From: Candidatus Gastranaerophilales bacterium
Lineage (GTDB): Bacteria; Cyanobacteriota; Vampirovibrionia; Gastranaerophilales; Gastranaerophilaceae
Assembly: GCA_944325585.1 (NCBI GenBank)
Contig: CALVAS010000014.1
Location: forward strand, 1 to 33,675
Direction: 5' to 3'
DNA: 33,675 nt
This document shows, in pieces, positions 31,951-33,675 of this stretch. The notes under the pieces are model-generated. The model had not been told where the DNA came from. It saw nothing but the letters and a program-made list of their open reading frames with translations, and did no database searches. Each line of letters opens with the position of its first letter. Position 1 is the stretch's first letter. The translations under genes and the position numbers were made by a program.

Positions 31951-32364
31951 TTAGTGAAAGTCAGCTTGCTTTATTAACTCAACAATTTGTAATGCGAAAT
32001 TTAATTTTTTTATATCGCTGCTCATTTCATTACAATTTTCATTAATTATTTGTTTAATTTTTTCAAATTCGTTGTTTTCTGTGTCTTTATTTGGGGTAAT
32101 CTTGCTTTTTTCTATATACCCGTCTGAATTTCGTTTATATTTGCTTTCATAATCAAAGGCAAACAGACTTGTCGGGTCTGTTTCAAAATAGCAGGACAAC
32201 TTGTCCAGAATATCCGCGTTAATAAAATTTATTCCGCATTCAATCCGGCTCAATTGTCTGGGTGAAATGTCAATCATTTCCGCAAGTTTTTCCTGACTGA
32301 TACCATAAGATTTTCTTAAAAACCGTACTTGTTTTCCAAACTTTTTACTTAAGTTTTCGTTCAT
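31951..32364 (-). CDS. HTH (XRE/Cro-CI family) transcriptional regulator, 137 aa
   Basis: Residues about 8-62 form a Cro/CI helix-turn-helix (QVRFLRKSYGISQEKLAEMI, recognition helix SPRQLSRIECG, then DILDKLSCYFETDPTSLFAF). It is clearly paralogous to the regulator at 21528-22211, sharing QEKLAE, PRQL-R-E-G-NF and C-YFETD/C-YLETD positions and a helical tail (DIKKLNFALQIVELIKQ). It lacks the middle domain of the larger copy. GGAGAAAG precedes the ATG. Upstream, a perfect consensus promoter points away from it, with the same spacer dyad and the GACCTTAAAT block as module A. It probably acts as a local repressor. The gene converges on the pilin hairpin. Confidence 0.88.
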   Translation of the reverse strand: MNENLSKKFGKQVRFLRKSYGISQEKLAEMIDISPRQLSRIECGINFINADILDKLSCYFETDPTSLFAFDYESKYKRNSDGYIEKSKITPNKDTENNEFEKIKQIINENCNEMSSDIKKLNFALQIVELIKQADFH

Positions 32365-32442
32365 AGCTTTCTCCTTTCTGCATGTTAACTTTATTTATTA
32401 ATTGATTTAAGGTCTTAATCAGTCCTTTTTTAATTAATGCGG

Positions 32443-32471
32443 TTGACACAGGACGTATTAAGTCTTATAAT
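32443..32471 (+). promoter_or_regulatory. perfect consensus sigma70 promoter with internal dyad (module B)
   Basis: TTGACA (32443-32448) and TATAAT (32466-32471) are separated by 17 bp, with no mismatches. The spacer carries AGGAC-N7-GTCTT, as in module A. It points away from the HTH gene and into a region without an ORF. Confidence 0.75.
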
Positions 32472-32477
32472 TAAAAT

Positions 32478-32636
32478 TGCAGAGAAGAAATTTACGCTTT
32501 ATCTTTTCTGAAAACAAGCAGCAGAAACAATTTTGCAAACAGACATGCTGTTTCGGTATAAATAAAAAATTAAAAAATCTAAATAAAATATAATTTGACA
32601 CGATTATCAACGACGGTATTTTGCCGTCGTTTCCTT
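32478..32636 (+). ncRNA. predicted structured small RNA divergent from HTH regulator (module B)
   Basis: The consensus promoter at 32443-32471 would start a transcript near 32478. A hairpin AACGACGG / CCGTCGTT (32609-32616 with 32624-32631) followed by a short T-rich stretch could end it, giving about 155 nt. No ORF of useful length is present. Other stems are CAGAGAAGA / TCTTTTCTG (32480-32488 with 32502-32510, one G-U pair) and AAACAG / CTGTTT (32537-32542 with 32548-32553). AATTGCAGA is near the 5' end, as in module A, and CTGAAA follows in both, but most of the rest differs. The terminator is weaker than in module A, so the 3' end is less certain. Confidence 0.5.
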
Positions 32637-32670
32637 TAACTTCGGGTCAACCGAGTGGTCTGCAGAAATT

Positions 32671-33675
32671 TTATTTAATCCATTTGAAACTTCTTACGTA
32701 ATTGTTTCCGTTGATGTCTCCGAAAATCTCGGCATTAAAAATACGGTAAATGTTTTGTGAGCCGTAGTTTGGAATCTGGTTAATTTCTGAAAGTGTTTCG
32801 GGATTAAGTTCGCTTTTGTTAATCCACGGAATCGTATTTAAAAGCGTGTTTAATGAGACGTTTTTAACTTTGCCGAATACACTTGTTATGTTGTTCGAAA
32901 GCGTTCCGTAAACGTTCATATCAGCCATTGCATTTGAAAAATTGTATGTTCCCTTTAAATACATATTCAAATCTTTTCCGTTTGAATAAATATTAATGTT
33001 CTGAGCTATTCCGTTTGAAATGTTCATATTTCCGCTTATGCTGTCAAATTCTCCCGTTTTTAACGGTGTAATAAGGTCAATGATACTGTTAATTGAAAGT
33101 CCCGTGATGCCGCCTTTTATGAGGTTGCCTGCTTTCAAAAGATATTCAAGCGAACCGAGTTTCGGCATTTTGCCGTTTGCAACAATGAAGTAACCGGTGC
33201 CCGCAAGAGTATTTGAACAGGTTTCATTGTTTTTTGCATCACAGCTTAATGTTACGTTGCCTGTAATTGAGCCGAATATCTGGTTGTGTAAATCAAAAAG
33301 TGCTTCAGATATTATTTGAGCATTTGAATTTTTCATATTCATCAGCATATTAATTTTGTTTGACAGAAAATCGTATTTCAATGAGCCGTCAACAAAACCT
33401 TCAGCAAGTTTGAATTTGAAATTCTTTATATCAAGAACCATTTTTTCATTGAAACTAAGTTCCGTTGTAAAATCTTCTGCGCTGATATTTTTAACTTTAA
33501 TCGTGTCCGCCGCTATTTGTGCTTTTTTAATTACGATTTGCGAAAGGTCAAAGTTTTCATAATTTGAAGACGTACCGGATTTGCTTCTGTAAAGATCGGT
33601 TTCATAATCTCTGATTGCCTCGGTTATTTTGTTTATGTTAAGGTCATTCAGCTTGATTTTTAAATCTTCAATTCT
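32671..33675 (-). CDS. AsmA-like / TamB-like protein, C-terminal part (start outside window)
   Basis: The frame is open from the right edge to the TAA at 32671, so the ATG at 33441 is internal and at least 334 residues of a larger protein are visible. The visible part is rich in alternating beta-strands with patterns like FKFKLAEGFVDGSLKYDF, GSITGNVTLSC, and the late FDSISGNMNISNGIAQNINI and DLNMYLKGTYNFSNAMADM. These match the C-terminal region of AsmA-family proteins, where LSGxxxIxxG and a G-x-Y-xL block recur. Such proteins are anchored in the inner membrane and span the periplasm to carry lipids to the outer membrane. Two cysteines (CDAKNNETC) may form a disulfide. Which AsmA subfamily it belongs to cannot be told from the tail. 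Confidence 0.65.
   Translation of the reverse strand, partial: RIEDLKIKLNDLNINKITEAIRDYETDLYRSKSGTSSNYENFDLSQIVIKKAQIAADTIKVKNISAEDFTTELSFNEKMVLDIKNFKFKLAEGFVDGSLKYDFLSNKINMLMNMKNSNAQIISEALFDLHNQIFGSITGNVTLSCDAKNNETCSNTLAGTGYFIVANGKMPKLGSLEYLLKAGNLIKGGITGLSINSIIDLITPLKTGEFDSISGNMNISNGIAQNINIYSNGKDLNMYLKGTYNFSNAMADMNVYGTLSNNITSVFGKVKNVSLNTLLNTIPWINKSELNPETLSEINQIPNYGSQNIYRIFNAEIFGDINGNNYVRSFKWIK

Noticed and set aside
32595..32600. A second TTGACA promoter near the end of module B
   Set aside because: TTGACA is present but no -10 box lies at 16-18 bp downstream.

Overview
The window looks like a chromosomal segment of an uncultured gut relative of the Cyanobacteria (Melainabacteria/Vampirovibrionia, order Gastranaerophilales). 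The basis is AT-rich coding sequence, type IV pilin-like proteins with an ITLGIIGI-type N-terminus and a shared WEIKDDYP C-terminus, a short four-domain S1 protein, a filamentous-haemagglutinin adhesin and a flagellum/type III-like export cluster. This placement is inference from remembered family features, not a database result. No rRNA, tRNA, CRISPR array, transposase or phage structural gene was recognised.

Layout. 1-8.3 kb: a pilin running in from the left edge, rimO, a Wzx/MATE-like flippase, and a large filamentous adhesin interrupted by a frameshift and ending in an Asp-rich repeat and a PilZ domain. 8.3-10.4 kb: a converging 662-aa coiled-coil protein with a hydrophobic glycine/alanine-rich centre. 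10.5-15.4 kb: housekeeping genes fabI, valS and rpsA, with readable promoters and terminators. 15.6-19.6 kb: five proteins of unknown family (529, 273, 90, 108 and about 212 aa), several helical, two sharing a C-terminal signature. 19.7-22.7 kb: a divergent purH homologue, a helix-turn-helix (HTH) regulator with a probable structured ncRNA transcribed away from it, and a dCMP deaminase. 22.8-23.2 kb: a pilin remnant. 23.4-29.5 kb: an export operon of fliE, fliF, a fliG-like gene, fliH and an FlhA/SctV gate. 29.5-31.9 kb: a Cys-rich duplicated-domain protein, yidD, and a pilin preceded by a run of 12 G. 31.9-32.6 kb: a second HTH/ncRNA module. 32.7-33.7 kb: the C-terminal part of an AsmA-like protein.

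How the genes may work together. The export operon is mosaic. FliE, full-length FliF and the FliG-like protein are flagellar in type, but the gate carries signatures I associate with virulence-type SctV rather than FlhA. No rod, hook or filament gene lies in the window. The unknown proteins at 8.4-10.4 and 15.6-18.9 kb have the look of type III substrates (short helical proteins, coiled coils, a hydrophobic translocator-like protein). I propose, as a hypothesis, a flagellum-derived type III secretion system with partly clustered substrates.

The second notable system is the pair of HTH-regulator/divergent-ncRNA modules. Each has a perfect TTGACA-17-TATAAT promoter containing the same dyad and driving an RNA of about 155 nt that has no substantial ORF. 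The surface proteins also show possible variation mechanisms: a poly-G tract in a pilin leader, pilin copies sharing conserved ends, and in-frame repeats and a frameshift in the adhesin.
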